A stretch of 64,000 nt of DNA from Roseateles asaccharophilus (GCF_004362405.1 NZ_SNXE01000004.1:161964-225963); one strand, 5' to 3'. Counted from the stretch's first letter, positions 8,770 through 20,010 are shown. The notes: generated from the letters alone by a model not told the origin. A program made the numbers and translations.

Positions 8770-9264
8770 TTGAGCATTCTAGAAACCCGCCACCTGGTCT
8801 GGCCCGAGGAGGCCGCCACCCAAGCCTTTGCCGCGCGCCTGGCCGCGCTGCCGGCCCTGCGCGACGCGACGATGGAACTGCATGGCGGCCTGGGCGCCGG
8901 CAAGACCAGCCTGGTGCGCCATCTGCTGCGCGCACTCGGTGTGGCAGGCCGCATCAAGAGCCCCAGCTATGCGGTGCTGGAGAGCTATGACCTGGCCGAC
9001 TGGGGCGGCCAGGGCGAGGTCAGCCACTTCGACTTCTACCGCTTCAGCGACCCGCGCGAGTGGGAAGACGCGGGCTTTCGCGAGATCTTTGCCCGCCCCG
9101 GCCTCAAGCTCTGCGAATGGCCCGAAAAGGCCGCCGGCATGCTGCCCGAACCGGATCTGCGACTGCATCTGGACATCCGTGCCGAGGACGAGGCCCGCCT
9201 GGTGCGCCTGGAGGCCTGCACGCCCCGGGGTCAGGCCTTGCTGCAGGGGAGTCTTGACGCATGA
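8770..9264 (+). CDS. tsaE: tRNA N6-threonylcarbamoyladenosine biosynthesis ATPase TsaE
   Basis: The 164-residue product carries a Walker A motif (LHGGLGAGKTSLVRHLLRAL) near residue 40, then IKSPSYAVLESY and FDFYRFSDPREWEDAG, all diagnostic of TsaE. TsaE is the ATPase that, with TsaB and TsaD, drives formation of t6A37 in ANN-decoding tRNAs. I infer a TTG start at 8770, because the family N-terminus begins just before the strand preceding EEAATQAFAARL; an upstream ATG at 8722 would lie inside queG. It overlaps the next gene (amidase) by 4 bases (ATGA). The same tsaE-amidase-mutL order is common in proteobacteria. Confidence 0.9.
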   Translation: MSILETRHLVWPEEAATQAFAARLAALPALRDATMELHGGLGAGKTSLVRHLLRALGVAGRIKSPSYAVLESYDLADWGGQGEVSHFDFYRFSDPREWEDAGFREIFARPGLKLCEWPEKAAGMLPEPDLRLHLDIRAEDEARLVRLEACTPRGQALLQGSLDA

Positions 9265-10634
9265 GCGCCAATTCCCGCCGGCGCGCCCTGCGCCGCATGG
9301 GCAGCCTGGCCCTGCTGCTGCAAGCCCCCACCCTGGTCCGGGCGGCCAGCGCTGCCAGCATCGTGGCCGTGCGGGTCTGGCCCGCCGCCGACTACACCCG
9401 CGTCACCCTGGAGTCCGACCGCCCCCTGGCGGCCAAGCACTTTCTGGTGGACAGCCCGGATCGCCTGGTGATCGATATCGACGGTCTGGAGCTCAGCCCC
9501 GGCCTGCGCGAGCTGCTGGGCAAGATCAAGCCCGATGACCCCTTCATCGCCGCGGTTCGCGTGGGTCAGAACCAGCCCCGCGTGGTGCGCATCGTGCTGG
9601 ACCTCAAGCAGGTGGTGGCGCCCCAGATCTTCACCCTGGAACCGGTGGCGGCCTACAAGCACCGCCTGGTCTTCGATCTCTACCCGCAGCAGGAGCGCGA
9701 CCCGCTGCTGGCCCTGATCCGCGAGAAGGAACAGGCCGAGACCCAGGCCGCCCAGGCCGTGCAGGACGCCCTGGGCGAGCTGATCGGCCGCATTGACAGG
9801 CCGGCCTCCGTCGCCAGCCCGCAGCCGCAGCCGATTCGCCCCCCCGCGAGCGCCCCGGCGCTGAGCACACCCGCCCCCGCGCCGCCCCCCAGTCCGCCCA
9901 GCATCAACCAGAACCGGCTGGACCGGCTCATCGTCATTGCCCTGGATCCGGGCCACGGCGGCGAGGACCCGGGCGCCATCGGGCCGACAGGTCTGCGTGA
10001 GAAGGATGTGGTGCTCGCCATCTCCCGCAAGCTGCGTGACCGGCTCAACAGCAACCCCAATATCCGCGTGATGATGACGCGCGACGGCGACTTCTTCGTG
10101 CCCCTGCATGAGCGGGTGCGCAAGGCGCGCCGGGTGCAGGCGGATCTGTTCGTGTCCATCCATGCGGACGCCTTCATCACCCCCAAGGCCCGTGGCGCCT
10201 CGGTGTTTGCGCTGAGTCAGGGCGGCGCCAGCAGCACGGCCGCGCGCTGGATCGCCGACAAGGAGAACCGTGCGGATCTGGTGGGCGGCGTGAACACCGT
10301 GGCCGTCAAGGACGCGGAGGTGATGCGCGCCATGCTGGACATGAGCACCGCCGCCCAGATCAAGGACAGTCTCAAGCTGGGTTCCGAGGTGCTCAACCAG
10401 ATCGGCAAGGTGGGTCGCCTGCACAAGCGCTCCGTGGAGCAGGCCGGATTCGCGGTGCTGAAGGCACCGGACATGCCCTCCATCCTGGTGGAGACGGCCT
10501 TCATCTCCAACCCCGAGGAGGAGGCCAAGCTGCGCGACCCGGACTATCAGGACGAGCTGGTCGAGGCTCTCGCCACGGGCATCGCACGCTACTTCGCCAA
10601 GAACCCGCCGCTGGCACGGCATCGCGCGCTCTGA
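9261..10634 (+). CDS. amiC: N-acetylmuramoyl-L-alanine amidase, AmiC type
   Basis: The 457-residue periplasmic cell-wall hydrolase starts with a Tat-like signal (SRRRALRRMGSLALLLQ). An AMIN domain covers about residues 35-140 and is expected to direct it to the septum. A Pro- and Ala-rich linker follows (about 185-220), then a zinc Amidase_3 domain. Zinc and catalytic residues are visible in DPGHGGEDPGAIG, in SIHADAF and in LVETAFISNPEEE. Amidases of this type split daughter-cell peptidoglycan, cutting the bond between N-acetylmuramate and L-alanine. It overlaps tsaE by 4 bases; mutL lies further downstream behind a minus-strand DedA gene. Confidence 0.92.
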   Translation: MSANSRRRALRRMGSLALLLQAPTLVRAASAASIVAVRVWPAADYTRVTLESDRPLAAKHFLVDSPDRLVIDIDGLELSPGLRELLGKIKPDDPFIAAVRVGQNQPRVVRIVLDLKQVVAPQIFTLEPVAAYKHRLVFDLYPQQERDPLLALIREKEQAETQAAQAVQDALGELIGRIDRPASVASPQPQPIRPPASAPALSTPAPAPPPSPPSINQNRLDRLIVIALDPGHGGEDPGAIGPTGLREKDVVLAISRKLRDRLNSNPNIRVMMTRDGDFFVPLHERVRKARRVQADLFVSIHADAFITPKARGASVFALSQGGASSTAARWIADKENRADLVGGVNTVAVKDAEVMRAMLDMSTAAQIKDSLKLGSEVLNQIGKVGRLHKRSVEQAGFAVLKAPDMPSILVETAFISNPEEEAKLRDPDYQDELVEALATGIARYFAKNPPLARHRAL

Positions 10635-10668
10635 GGCGACAGAAGCGCCTGAAGCGCCGTTGGGCGTA

Positions 10669-11328
10669 TCAGGTGCTGCTGGCCGTGTCGGCGCTCTTGC
10701 GCCCTGCCCGCCAGCCGCCATAGATGGCGATCAGGCCGGGGATGATGATCATGGCCCAGATGATCTTGCTCAGATGGGTCTGCACAAAGGGCAGATTGCC
10801 GAAGGCATAGCCCGCCAGGCACAGGCCCACCACCCAGATCAGGGCGCCCACCACGTTGTAGAAGGTGAACTTGGTCCGGTTCATTTCCGCCACGCCGGCC
10901 ACAAAGGGGGCGAAGGTGCGGATGAAGGGCATGAAGCGGGCGATGATGATGGTGATGCCGCCATGCTTCTCATAGAACTCATGGGCCGCATTGAAGGCAC
11001 GCTTGTTGAAGAAGCGCGACTGCTCCCACTGAAAGACCTTGGGGCCGAAGTAGCGACCTATCGTGTAGTTCGTCTGGTCGCCCAGGATGGCGGCCACCAG
11101 CAGGATGGCAATGGCCAGGGGCAGGCTCATCAGACCCAGGCCGCACAGCGCGCCCACCACGAAGAGCAGGGAATCACCCGGCAGAAAGGGCATGACCACC
11201 AGGCCCGTCTCCACGAACACGATCAGGAACAGCAGGGCATAGACCCAGGCCCCGTAGGCCTGCACGAACTCGGCCAGATGGCGGTCCACATGCAGGATGA
11301 AGTCGATCAGAAAGGCGGCGAATTCCAT
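10669..11328 (-). CDS. DedA family membrane protein
   Basis: The 219-residue inner-membrane protein contains the DedA core: ETGLVVMPFLPGDSLLFVVG, then a re-entrant region with FFNKRAFNAAHEFYEKHGG and IIIARFMPFIRTFAPFVAGV. The Glu, Asp and Arg residues in these motifs are those known to be needed in the family. Members are now linked to flipping of undecaprenyl phosphate or phosphatidylethanolamine and to membrane homeostasis. Which of these applies is not decided by sequence. It is convergent with the amidase gene and divergent from mutL, 50 bases apart. Confidence 0.9.
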   Translation of the reverse strand: MEFAAFLIDFILHVDRHLAEFVQAYGAWVYALLFLIVFVETGLVVMPFLPGDSLLFVVGALCGLGLMSLPLAIAILLVAAILGDQTNYTIGRYFGPKVFQWEQSRFFNKRAFNAAHEFYEKHGGITIIIARFMPFIRTFAPFVAGVAEMNRTKFTFYNVVGALIWVVGLCLAGYAFGNLPFVQTHLSKIIWAMIIIPGLIAIYGGWRAGRKSADTASST

Positions 11329-11366
11329 GGCCGCGCATTATGGGGGCAGCACCGGGGCGGACTTCT

Positions 11367-11372
11367 TACAAT
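11367..11372 (+). promoter_or_regulatory. Possible -10 hexamer directly before mutL
   Basis: TACAAT lies six bases before the mutL ATG, so transcription from it would start at or next to the start codon. No good -35 is visible at the usual distance, so this is tentative. Confidence 0.35.
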
Positions 11373-11378
11373 CCGGTG

Positions 11379-13310
11379 ATGATTGATGTGCCTGCCTCGC
11401 CGGCGCCGGCCCCGCGCCGGCCCATCCGCGAACTCCCTGACGAACTGATCAGCCAGATCGCCGCTGGCGAGGTGGTGGAGCGCCCGGCCTCCGTGGTGCG
11501 CGAGCTGGTGGACAACGCCCTGGACTCGGGCGCCCGCCAGATCAATATCAAGCTCATGGGCGGCGGCGTGCGCGCCATCGTGGTGGAGGACGACGGCTGC
11601 GGCATCCCGGCCGAGGAACTGCCCCTGGCGCTCAAGCGCCATGCCACCAGCAAAATCCGCAATCTGGACGAGCTGGAGTCGGTGGCCACCATGGGTTTTC
11701 GCGGCGAAGCCCTGGCCGCCATCAGCTCGGTGGCCGAGATGGCCTTGTCTAGCCGCTGCGAGGGCGCCCAGCACGCCTTCCGCCTGGACGCCCGCAGCGG
11801 CGAGCTGGTGCCCGCCGCCCGCTCGCAAGGCACCAGCGTGGAGGTGCGCGAGCTCTTCTTCAACACCCCGGCCCGCCGCAAATTCCTCAAGAGCGAGGGC
11901 ACCGAACTGGCCCACTGCCTGGAGGCCGTGCGCCGCCATGCCCTGGCCCGGCCCGATGTGGGCTTCACCATCTGGCACGAGGGCAAGCTGGTGGAACAGC
12001 TGCGCCCCACCCAGGTGGAGTCGCGCCTGGCCGATGTGCTGGGCGCCGAATTCCTGCGCGACAGCCGCCCCGTCTATGCCGAGGCCGGCCCGCTGCGCGT
12101 CTACGGCCGTGCCGGCCTGCCCGAGGCGGCGCGCGGCCGCGCGGACATGCAGTACGTCTATGTGAACGGCCGCTATGTGCGCGACAAGCTGATCGCCCAT
12201 GGCGTGCGCTCGGCCTATGAGGACGTGCTGCACGGCCAGCGCCAGCCCAGCTATGTGCTCTTCATCGACATTGCCCCGGACCGGGTCGATGTGAATGTGC
12301 ACCCGACCAAGATCGAGGTGCGCTTTCGCGATGGCCGCGAGCTGCACCAGCAGGCCCGCTATGCGGTGCAGGACGCGCTGGCCGTCTCGCGCAGCGCCGA
12401 GGCGGCCGCCTCGCCCGAGCCCACGGCGCCATCGGCGCCCTACCCTGCGAGCTACCAGGCCAGCTACCCCGGCGTGCGCGAGTCCAGCAGCCCGCCGCTC
12501 TATGCCGGCACACCCAGCTGGCGCAGCAATACCCAGACCTCGCTGGGCCTGGCCGAGGTGGCCACGCTCTACGGCAGCCCCGGGGCTCCGGGCCTGTCCG
12601 CCTTCTCGGCGCCCGCGCCGGCACGCCCGGGCTCAGGCGCTTTCGCCGCGGCCCAGCCGGCTGCCAATGCGCCGCGCCTGGATGTGGGCCTGAGCGCCGC
12701 GCCGGCAGTGCCCCTGCCCGAGGGCGACTGGCCCCTGGGTCGGGCCCTGGCCCAGATCCAGGGCGTCTACATCCTGGCCGAGAATGCCCAGGGCCTGGTG
12801 GTGGTGGACATGCATGCGGCCCATGAGCGCGTGGTCTACGAGCGGCTCAAGGCCAGCCTGGGCGCGGCAGCCATCGAGTCCCAGCCCCTGCTGATCCCGG
12901 TCACCTTCGCGGCCACGCCCCAGGAGATCGCCACCGCCGAAGCCCAGGCCGAGGCCCTGTCGCGCCTGGGTCTGGACATCGCGCCGCTATCGGCCAAGGT
13001 GCTTGCGGTGCGCGCCCGTCCTGCGGCCCTGGCCGGCGGCGATGTGGTGGAGCTGGCGCGCAGCGTGCTGGCCGAGCTGGCCCAGTACGACGCCAGCCAT
13101 GCCATCGAGCGCGCCCAGCACGAGATCCTGGCCACCATGGCCTGCCACGGCGCCGTGCGCGCCAACCGCCAGCTCACCCTGGATGAGATGAATGCCCTGC
13201 TGCGCGATATGGAGCGCACCGAGCGGGCCGACCAATGCAACCACGGCCGCCCCACCTGGCGCCAGCTCGGAATGCGCGAGCTGGATGCGCTCTTCCTGCG
13301 CGGCCGTTGA
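11379..13310 (+). CDS. mutL: DNA mismatch repair protein MutL, endonuclease type
   Basis: The 643-residue protein has a GHKL ATPase domain ([47 protein letters not shown]), a transducer domain to about residue 330, a long Pro/Ala/Ser linker (about 350-450), and a C-terminal dimerisation domain. The C-terminal domain carries [12 protein letters not shown], which fits the endonuclease metal motif DxHAxxExxxxE, and also ACHGAVRAN and CNHGRPT. E. coli MutL lacks this motif, so this protein should be a nicking MutL that works without MutH. MutL couples MutS mismatch recognition to strand incision. The ATG at 11379 was chosen from family alignment. Confidence 0.93.
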   Translation: MIDVPASPAPAPRRPIRELPDELISQIAAGEVVERPASVVRELVDNALDSGARQINIKLMGGGVRAIVVEDDGCGIPAEELPLALKRHATSKIRNLDELESVATMGFRGEALAAISSVAEMALSSRCEGAQHAFRLDARSGELVPAARSQGTSVEVRELFFNTPARRKFLKSEGTELAHCLEAVRRHALARPDVGFTIWHEGKLVEQLRPTQVESRLADVLGAEFLRDSRPVYAEAGPLRVYGRAGLPEAARGRADMQYVYVNGRYVRDKLIAHGVRSAYEDVLHGQRQPSYVLFIDIAPDRVDVNVHPTKIEVRFRDGRELHQQARYAVQDALAVSRSAEAAASPEPTAPSAPYPASYQASYPGVRESSSPPLYAGTPSWRSNTQTSLGLAEVATLYGSPGAPGLSAFSAPAPARPGSGAFAAAQPAANAPRLDVGLSAAPAVPLPEGDWPLGRALAQIQGVYILAENAQGLVVVDMHAAHERVVYERLKASLGAAAIESQPLLIPVTFAATPQEIATAEAQAEALSRLGLDIAPLSAKVLAVRARPAALAGGDVVELARSVLAELAQYDASHAIERAQHEILATMACHGAVRANRQLTLDEMNALLRDMERTERADQCNHGRPTWRQLGMRELDALFLRGR

Positions 13311-13333
13311 CCAATTTTTTGACGAAAGCCACC

Positions 13334-14602
13334 ATGGCCACCCTGAAACTGAAGAACAAGCCCGCGGCCAGCGGCGAGGCCAAGCCCGGCGGCGAACGCC
13401 GCAGCCCGCTGCGCGGCAAGGGCCTCTCGCGCCCGCGCCCCACGCTGGAGCAGGCCCAAGCCGAGCGCGCCGAACGCCAGGCCAGCTTCGAGCAGCGCCG
13501 CGCCGCCGAAGAGCAGCGTGATCGCCACGACGGGCCGGGTGGCAGCCGTCCGGCTCGCCCCGAGCGCTCCGGCGGCAAGAGCGGGTACGGCACTCATGGT
13601 GCTCAGCGCGGCCAGGGCGGCGGCCCCGCCGCCAAGTCCGCGCCGCGCCACAGCGCCGCCGGCGGCAGCTTCCGCCGCGAGGACATGGCCGGTGGGAGCG
13701 GCGCGCCCGCCCGCCCCCGCGCGCCCGCACCCGAGGCCGGCGCGCCGCCGCGGCGCGACCAGCGCCGTGCCACCGGCGTGCGTCCGCCGGAAAGCCAGGC
13801 CCGGCCCCGCCCGGCACCGCGCCCCCTTGCCGATGAGGGCGACGGCGCGGAGGGCGAACGCCTGTCCAAGCGCATGACGGCACTGGGCCTGGCCTCGCGT
13901 CGCGAGGCCGATGAATGGATCGCCGCCGGCTGGGTGCGCGTGGACGGCGAGCTGGCCGTGCTGGGCCAGCGCGTGGGCCCCGATGCCCGTATCGAGGTGG
14001 ACCCCGCCGCCCGCCAGGAGCAGGCCAAGCAGGTCACCATCCTGCTGCACAAGCCCATCGGCTATGTCTCCGGCCAGGCCGAGGACGGCTATGAGCCCGC
14101 TTCCGTGCTGGTCAAGAGCGCCACACACTGGAAGGACGACCCCTCCGGCCTGAAGTACCACGCCGGTCATGCGCGCGGCCTGGCACCGGCCGGCCGCCTG
14201 GACATCGACTCCACCGGCCTCCTGGTGCTGACGCAGGACGGCCGCGTGGCCAAGCTGCTGATCGGCGAAGAGAGCAAGGTCGAGAAGGAGTACCTGGTGC
14301 GCGTCGAGTACCACGGCCAGGCCTCCCCCATGAAGGACTTCCCCGAGCAAGACCTGGCCCTGCTGAACCATGGCCTGGAGCTGGACGGTGTGCAGCTCAA
14401 GCCCGCCAAGGTCAGCTGGATCAATGAGGACCAGCTGCGCTTTGTGCTGCGCGAGGGCCGCAAGCGCCAGATCCGCCGCATGTGCGAGCTGGTGGGGCTC
14501 AAGGTCGTGGGCCTGAAGCGGGTGCGCATCGGCCGCATCAATCTGGGCCATCTGCCCGCTGGTCAATGGCGCTATCTCGCGCCCTGGGAGCGCTTCGACT
14601 GA
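13334..14602 (+). CDS. Pseudouridine synthase of the RsuA/RluB/RluF family, RluF-like
   Basis: The 422-residue product has a long basic, disordered N-terminal region (about residues 1-170, rich in Gly, Arg, Pro, Ala), an S4 RNA-binding domain ([20 protein letters not shown]), and a catalytic domain. The catalytic Asp is in [19 protein letters not shown], and [20 protein letters not shown] is the RsuA-family signature near the C-terminus. These enzymes isomerise uridines in rRNA. The domain pattern is closest to RluF, but RluB or RsuA cannot be excluded. Start ATG at 13334 lies 23 bases after mutL. Its stop shares one base with the start of the next gene. Confidence 0.85.
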   Translation: MATLKLKNKPAASGEAKPGGERRSPLRGKGLSRPRPTLEQAQAERAERQASFEQRRAAEEQRDRHDGPGGSRPARPERSGGKSGYGTHGAQRGQGGGPAAKSAPRHSAAGGSFRREDMAGGSGAPARPRAPAPEAGAPPRRDQRRATGVRPPESQARPRPAPRPLADEGDGAEGERLSKRMTALGLASRREADEWIAAGWVRVDGELAVLGQRVGPDARIEVDPAARQEQAKQVTILLHKPIGYVSGQAEDGYEPASVLVKSATHWKDDPSGLKYHAGHARGLAPAGRLDIDSTGLLVLTQDGRVAKLLIGEESKVEKEYLVRVEYHGQASPMKDFPEQDLALLNHGLELDGVQLKPAKVSWINEDQLRFVLREGRKRQIRRMCELVGLKVVGLKRVRIGRINLGHLPAGQWRYLAPWERFD

Positions 14603-15840
14603 TGCCCGCTGCCGCCACGACGGGCCCGACCGGCCTGCCCGCCCGCCCGAGCCTGGGCTGGCAGGTGCTGGCCCTGGCCCTGCTGCTGGGCCTGCAGCCC
14701 ATCGGTACCGATCTCTACCTGCCCGCCCTGCCGGCCCTGCGCGCCGAGCTGGGGGCCGCCATGTCGGCCACCCAGCTCACGCTCTCGGGCCTGATCCTGG
14801 CCTTCGGCCTGGGGCAGCTGCTGATGGGGCCGCTGTCGGATCGCCTGGGCCGCCGCCCCGTGCTGTTGGGCGGGCTCACGCTCTACGCCATGGCGGGCGC
14901 GGGCGGAGCCCTGGCCGCCGACATCGAGCTGCTGGTGCTGTGCCGGGTGATGCAAGGTCTGGGTCTGGCCGCCGCGGTGGTGGGGGCCCGCGCCATGCTG
15001 CGCGACTGGTTCGCCCCGCAGGAGGGCGCCCGCGTCATGGCCCGGGCCCTGGGGGGCCTGGGTCTGCTGGCCATGCTGAGCCCGCCGCTGGGCGGACTGC
15101 TGGCCGCCACCCTGGGCTGGCGCTGGACCTTGCTGGCCATTGCGCTGGCGGGCGTGACGGCGCTGGTGATGGTCACGCGACGCATCCCCGAGAGCCTGAG
15201 CCGCCGCGATCCCCAGGCCCTGCAGCCGCGCCGCCTGCTGGCCAACTGGGCCCAGGTGGCGGCGCATCCGGGCTTTCGCGCCTACACCCTGCTCACCACC
15301 CTGGCCTACGGCACGCTATACACCTTTCTGGCGGCCTCGGCCTTTGTCTTCATCGAGGTGCTGGGCCTGGGCCGCGGCAGCTACGGCCTGGTGGTGGGTG
15401 CGGGGGCCGGCATCTATGTGCTGGGCACCCTGATCTGCCGGCGCTGGCTGTCACGCCTGAGCCTGGCCGCCACCGCGCGGCGCGGCGCGCTCTTCACCGC
15501 CATCGGCGCCCTGGGCATGGGGCTGGCGGCCTGGGTGCTGCCGCCCTCGGCCCCGGCCCTGCTGCTGCCGCATGTCTTCATCATGCTGGGCCATGGGGTG
15601 CTGCAGCCCTGCAGCCAGGTGGGTGCGGTCGGCCCCTTTCCCCAGCTCGCCGGCACCGCCGCCGCACTCTCGGGCTTTGTCTCCGCCCTGGGCGCTTTTC
15701 TCGTGGGCGCCTGGCTCAGCCTGAGCCTGGACGGCACGGTGCGCCCCATGGCTGCCACCATGGCCGTGCTGGGCGCGGGCGCGGCCCTGTGCGCCTGGAC
15801 CCTGGTGCAGACCCAGGCCCGTTCGGACACTCCCGCATGA
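14602..15840 (+). CDS. Bcr/CflA family multidrug MFS transporter
   Basis: The 412-residue inner-membrane protein has 12 predicted membrane helices. The segment [20 protein letters not shown] in helix 1, [20 protein letters not shown] in helix 2, and [16 protein letters not shown] as the loop 2-3 motif A are typical of the Bcr/CflA drug-proton antiporters. Substrate is unknown; relatives export bicyclomycin, chloramphenicol or sulfonamides. It sits inside a chain of overlapping genes: one base shared with the pseudouridine synthase and a 4-base ATGA overlap with miaA. That makes it likely to be co-transcribed with RNA-modification genes. Confidence 0.88.
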   Translation: MPAAATTGPTGLPARPSLGWQVLALALLLGLQPIGTDLYLPALPALRAELGAAMSATQLTLSGLILAFGLGQLLMGPLSDRLGRRPVLLGGLTLYAMAGAGGALAADIELLVLCRVMQGLGLAAAVVGARAMLRDWFAPQEGARVMARALGGLGLLAMLSPPLGGLLAATLGWRWTLLAIALAGVTALVMVTRRIPESLSRRDPQALQPRRLLANWAQVAAHPGFRAYTLLTTLAYGTLYTFLAASAFVFIEVLGLGRGSYGLVVGAGAGIYVLGTLICRRWLSRLSLAATARRGALFTAIGALGMGLAAWVLPPSAPALLLPHVFIMLGHGVLQPCSQVGAVGPFPQLAGTAAALSGFVSALGAFLVGAWLSLSLDGTVRPMAATMAVLGAGAALCAWTLVQTQARSDTPA

Positions 15841-16772
15841 ACACGAACTTGACGCTGCGCCCCATCTGCCTGGCGGGCCCCACGGGCTGCGGCAAGACCG
15901 CCGCCGCCCTGGCCCTGGCCGAGTACCTGCCGCTGGAAATCATCAGCGTGGACTCGGCCCTGGTCTACCGCGGCATGGACATTGGCACGGCCAAGCCCAC
16001 ACCGGCCGAGCAGGCCATCGCCCCCCACCACCTGATCGACATCCTGGACCCGCTGGACAGCTACAGCGCCGCGGAGTTCGCGCGCGACGCGCAGCGCCTG
16101 GCCGCCGAGATCCTGGCCCGCGGCCGCCTGCCCCTGCTGGTGGGCGGCACCATGCTGTACTTCAAGGCCTTGTTCGAGGGCCTCTCGCCCCTGCCCCAGG
16201 CCGACGAAGCCCTGCGTGCCGAGCTGGACGCCGAGGCGGCCCGCATCGGCTGGCCCGCCATGCATGCGCGCCTGGCCGAGGTGGACCCTATCACCGCGGC
16301 CCGACTGGCGCCCGGCGATTCGCAGCGCGTCCAGCGCGCGCTGGAGGTCTGGCGCCTGAGCGGCCGACCGCTCTCGGCCCTGCATGCCGAGCAGGCCAAG
16401 AGCCCGGGCGTGGACTGGCCCCTGCTCTCGCTGGAGCCCACGGACCGTGCCTGGCTGCACCGACGCCTGGCCCAGCGCTTTCACCAGATGCTGGAGCAGG
16501 GCCTGGTGGCCGAGGTGGAGGGCCTGCGCGCGCGCGGCGACCTCAGGCCCGATCTGCCCTCCATGCGCTGCGTGGGCTACCGCCAGACCTGGGAATGCCT
16601 GGACGCCGGCGATCTGGCGCCCCTGGCCGAGCGCGGCATTGCCGCCACCCGCCAGCTGGCCAAGCGCCAGATCACCTGGCTGCGCAGCATGCCCCAGCGC
16701 CAAATCATCGACTGCCAGAGCCCCGAAGCCAGCCTGCATGTGCTGGCCGCGGTGCACAAGCTGCTGGCATGA
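15837..16772 (+). CDS. miaA: tRNA dimethylallyltransferase MiaA
   Basis: The 311-residue enzyme transfers a dimethylallyl group to A37 of tRNAs that read codons starting with U. The P-loop ([20 protein letters not shown]) is near residue 15, followed by [20 protein letters not shown] and HHLIDILDP. The segment [20 protein letters not shown] and the C-terminal [16 protein letters not shown] complete the family pattern. Length is normal. It overlaps the MFS gene by 4 bases and the following ABC ATPase by 4 bases, so translation is probably coupled. The common proteobacterial neighbour hfq is not present. Confidence 0.95.
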   Translation: MNTNLTLRPICLAGPTGCGKTAAALALAEYLPLEIISVDSALVYRGMDIGTAKPTPAEQAIAPHHLIDILDPLDSYSAAEFARDAQRLAAEILARGRLPLLVGGTMLYFKALFEGLSPLPQADEALRAELDAEAARIGWPAMHARLAEVDPITAARLAPGDSQRVQRALEVWRLSGRPLSALHAEQAKSPGVDWPLLSLEPTDRAWLHRRLAQRFHQMLEQGLVAEVEGLRARGDLRPDLPSMRCVGYRQTWECLDAGDLAPLAERGIAATRQLAKRQITWLRSMPQRQIIDCQSPEASLHVLAAVHKLLA

Positions 16773-17458
16773 GCGAGGCCGCCCGCGCCCAGCTGGTGCT
16801 GCAGGCCCGGGGCCTGGGCAAGCGCTACGGCGAGCTGCCGGTGTTCAGCGGCATCTCGCTGGACTTGCGGGCGGGCGAGCTGGTGGCTCTGCTGGGCGAG
16901 TCGGGCTGCGGCAAGTCCACCCTGCTGAACTGCCTGGCCGGCCTGGACAGCGTGGAAGCCGGCGAGGTGCGCCTGCTGGACCAGCCCCTGAGCGCCCTGC
17001 CCGAGCCGGCCCAGGCCGCGCTGCGCCGCCGCGCCCTGGGCTTTGTGTTCCAGGCCTTTCATGTGCTGCCCCAGCTCAGCGTGGCGGACAACGTGGCCCT
17101 GCCCCTACTGCTGCTGGGCCGGCCCGATGCGGCGCGGGTGCAGCAGCTGCTGGAGGCCGTGGGCCTGGCCGGCCTGGGCGAGCGCGCGCCGCGCCAGCTC
17201 TCGGGCGGGCAGCTGCAGCGCGTGGCCATTGCCCGTGCCCTGGTGCACCGGCCGGCCCTGGTGCTGGCCGATGAACCCACCGGCAATCTGGACCCGCGCC
17301 ACGCGGCCCAGGTGCTGGAGCTGCTGCGCGCCCAGTGCCGGCAGGAGGGCGCCGCCTGCCTGCTCGTGACCCATTCCGAACGCGCCGCCGTCAGCGCCGA
17401 CCGCTGCCTGCGCATGGACGCCGAGGGCCTGCAGCCATGGTCGCCCTCGCCCCACTGA
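16769..17458 (+). CDS. ABC transporter ATP-binding protein, LolD/MacB-like
   Basis: The 229-residue ATPase has Walker A ([14 protein letters not shown], near residue 45), Q-loop ([21 protein letters not shown]), signature [15 protein letters not shown] near residue 143, and Walker [14 protein letters not shown] near 165. The AFHVLPQLS form of the Q-loop region and short length fit the class that partners FtsX/MacB-type permeases (LolD, FtsE, MacB). Such systems do mechanical work on periplasmic substrates rather than classical transport. It overlaps the permease gene by 22 bases, and the two surely form one complex. Confidence 0.92.
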   Translation: MSEAARAQLVLQARGLGKRYGELPVFSGISLDLRAGELVALLGESGCGKSTLLNCLAGLDSVEAGEVRLLDQPLSALPEPAQAALRRRALGFVFQAFHVLPQLSVADNVALPLLLLGRPDAARVQQLLEAVGLAGLGERAPRQLSGGQLQRVAIARALVHRPALVLADEPTGNLDPRHAAQVLELLRAQCRQEGAACLLVTHSERAAVSADRCLRMDAEGLQPWSPSPH

Positions 17459-20010
17459 CGCGCTGGCTGCACGCCCTCTCCTGGCCCATGGCCCGGGCCC
17501 AGGCCGGGCGCCAGCTGCTGGCCCTGCTGGCCATTGCCCTGGGCGTGGCCCTGGCCTATGGCGTGCAGCTGCTCAATGACTCGGCCCTGGGCGAGTTCGA
17601 GGCCGCCCAACGCCAGATCACCGGCACGCCCGATCTGGTACTGGCGGCCGAGGGCGGCGGGCCGCTCTCCGACGAATGGCCCGCCCGCCTGGCCGCCCTG
17701 CCCGGGGTGCAGCAGAGCGCGCCGGTGCTGGAGGCCTCGCTGAGTTTGCTGCCCGGCCGCCAGGGCCTGCGCCTGCTGGGGCTGGACGCGCTGCAGAGCG
17801 CGCAGTTCCGCCCCGCCCTGCTGCCCCAGCCCTTTGTGGATCAGGCCGCCGACGCCGGCCCGCTGGCGGTGCTGGCGCCCGATGCCGTCTACCTGAACGA
17901 GGCCGCGCTGCGCCTGCTGCCCTCGCCGCGACCCAGCCATATCAGCCTGCGCTGGACCGCCCAGGGCCAGACCCGCAGCGCCAGCCTGCGCCTGGCCGGC
18001 CGGGTGGCGTCCACCGGTGCGCCCCTGGCCGTGATGGACATTGCCGGTGCCCAGGCCCTGCTGGGCCGTCTGGGCGAGCTGGACCGGGTGGAGCTGCGCC
18101 TGGCCGAGGGCGCCACGGCCCCGCCCCTGTCGGCCGGCCTCAAGGCCGTGCCGGCCGAGGCCGGGCGCGGCGAAGACCTGGCCGCGCTCAGCCGCGCCTA
18201 CCGCGTGAACCTCAGCGTGCTGGCCTTGATGGCGCTGTTCACCGGCGCCTTTCTGGTGTTTGCCGTGCAGTCCCTGGCGGCCGCGCAGCGCCAGCCGCAG
18301 CTGGCACTGCTGGGCGTGCTGGGGCTTTCGGCGCGCGAACGCTTCGCCCTGGTGCTGGCCGAGGCCGCCCTGCTGGGCCTGCTGGGCAGTGCGCTGGGCC
18401 TGCTGGGCGGCGCGGGCCTGGCGGCCCTGGGCCTGCAGCTGCTGGACGGCGATCTGGGCAGCGGCCTGCTGGGCGGCGGCGGCCAGAGCCGTCTGCACAT
18501 CGAGCCGCTGCCCCTGCTGATCTATGGCGGCCTGGGCCTGGCCGTGGCCATGCTGGGCGCCATCGGGCCGGCCTGGCAGGCCCGGCATATGGCGCCGGCC
18601 CAGGTGCTCAAGGGTCTGGGGGCCGAGCTGCTGCCCGCGCCGCCCGTCTGGCTGGGGCCGCTCCTGCTGCTGGCGGGGGCCGGCTTGGCCTGGCTGCCGG
18701 CCTGGGGCGGCCTGCCCCTGGCGGCCTATCTGGCCATGCTCTGCATGCTGCTGGGCGGTCTGCTGTGCGTGCCGCCCCTGGTGCGGGCCCTGGGCGCCCT
18801 GCTGCCGGGACAGCGCCATGCCGGCCTGCTGCTGCTGCGCCAGCGCGCCCGCGAGGGGGCGGGCGAGGCGGCCCAGCTGCTGGCCGGGGTGCTGGTGGCG
18901 CTGGCGCTTTCGGTGGCCATGCTGGTGATGATCTACAGCTTCCGCGCCTCGCTGACGCACTGGCTGCAGCAGATGTTGCCGGCCGATCTCTATGTGCGAT
19001 CGACCCTGCGCGACGCCGGCGGGGCGCGCGCGCCGCTGAGCGAGAACTTCGTGACCGCGGTGGCCGAGGGCCGCGGCCTGCCGGCGCTGCGGGACTGGCA
19101 GGCCCAGCGCAGCCGCCGCCTGGCGCTGCCGGCCACGGTGCCCGGAGCCGCCGCCGTGAGCATCAGCCTGATGGCCCGCCCCATTCCCGACGAGAACCGC
19201 CTGCCCCTGGTGGGCACGCTGGGCCAGGTGCCGGCGCCCGGCCTGCAAGCGCTCTACATCAATGAAGCCCTGCGCGATCAGCTGGGTCTGCAGCCCGGCG
19301 CCCGACTCAGCCTGCCCGGTCTGGGCCCGCAGGGCCAGGCCCTGGACGGCTTTGTGCGTGGTGTCTGGCGCGACTACAGCCGCCAGAGCGGCGCGCTGAT
19401 GATGCCGCTGGCGGATTACCGCCGCTTCAGCGGGGACATGGCGGTCAATGAGCTCTTTCTCTGGCTGCGGGAGGGTGCCAACAGCGAGCAGGTACAGAGC
19501 CGCTTGCGGGCCCTGGCCGGCGATGCCCAGGACATCGAGCTGGCGGCCAGCGGCGACTTGCTGGCCCTCTCGCTGCACATCTTCGACCGCAGCTTTGCGG
19601 TGAGCTACTGGCTGCAGGCCATTGCGCTGGGCCTGGGCCTGGTGGGCGTGGCGGCCACGCTCTCGGCCCAGGTGCTGGCGCGGCGGCGCGAGTTCGGCCT
19701 GCTGCGCCATCTGGGCTTCAGCCGCGCCCAGCTGCGCACCCTGCTGCTGGCCGAAACCGCGGTGCAGACCACGGCCGGCGCCCTGCTGGGCCTGGGCCTG
19801 GGCCTGGCCATCAGCGCGGTGCTGGTCTTTGTGGTGAACCCGCAGAGCTTTCACTGGAGCATGGACCTGGCCCTGCCCACGGCCCGCCTGGCCGCCCTGC
19901 TCGCCGCCACGCTGGCCGCCACGCTGGCCGCGGCCCTGCTCACCGCCTGGTTGGCCGGGAGGCGCAGCCTGGGCCAGGATCTGCTGCGCGCGGTGCGGGA
20001 GGACTGGTGA
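17437..20010 (+). CDS. ABC transporter permease with two FtsX domains
   Basis: The 857-residue inner-membrane protein is built as two MacB-periplasmic plus FtsX units. There is an N-terminal membrane helix ([20 protein letters not shown]) and a periplasmic domain to about residue 240. A first FtsX helix bundle covers about 245-490, a second periplasmic domain about 500-700, and a final bundle about 715-857 ([20 protein letters not shown] is the cytoplasmic coupling loop). This large duplicated form is typical of permeases found next to AttH-like proteins. Its partner ATPase is encoded directly upstream, overlapping by 22 bases, and its stop shares one base with the next start. Substrate unknown. 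Confidence 0.88.
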   Translation: MVALAPLTRWLHALSWPMARAQAGRQLLALLAIALGVALAYGVQLLNDSALGEFEAAQRQITGTPDLVLAAEGGGPLSDEWPARLAALPGVQQSAPVLEASLSLLPGRQGLRLLGLDALQSAQFRPALLPQPFVDQAADAGPLAVLAPDAVYLNEAALRLLPSPRPSHISLRWTAQGQTRSASLRLAGRVASTGAPLAVMDIAGAQALLGRLGELDRVELRLAEGATAPPLSAGLKAVPAEAGRGEDLAALSRAYRVNLSVLALMALFTGAFLVFAVQSLAAAQRQPQLALLGVLGLSARERFALVLAEAALLGLLGSALGLLGGAGLAALGLQLLDGDLGSGLLGGGGQSRLHIEPLPLLIYGGLGLAVAMLGAIGPAWQARHMAPAQVLKGLGAELLPAPPVWLGPLLLLAGAGLAWLPAWGGLPLAAYLAMLCMLLGGLLCVPPLVRALGALLPGQRHAGLLLLRQRAREGAGEAAQLLAGVLVALALSVAMLVMIYSFRASLTHWLQQMLPADLYVRSTLRDAGGARAPLSENFVTAVAEGRGLPALRDWQAQRSRRLALPATVPGAAAVSISLMARPIPDENRLPLVGTLGQVPAPGLQALYINEALRDQLGLQPGARLSLPGLGPQGQALDGFVRGVWRDYSRQSGALMMPLADYRRFSGDMAVNELFLWLREGANSEQVQSRLRALAGDAQDIELAASGDLLALSLHIFDRSFAVSYWLQAIALGLGLVGVAATLSAQVLARRREFGLLRHLGFSRAQLRTLLLAETAVQTTAGALLGLGLGLAISAVLVFVVNPQSFHWSMDLALPTARLAALLAATLAATLAAALLTAWLAGRRSLGQDLLRAVREDW

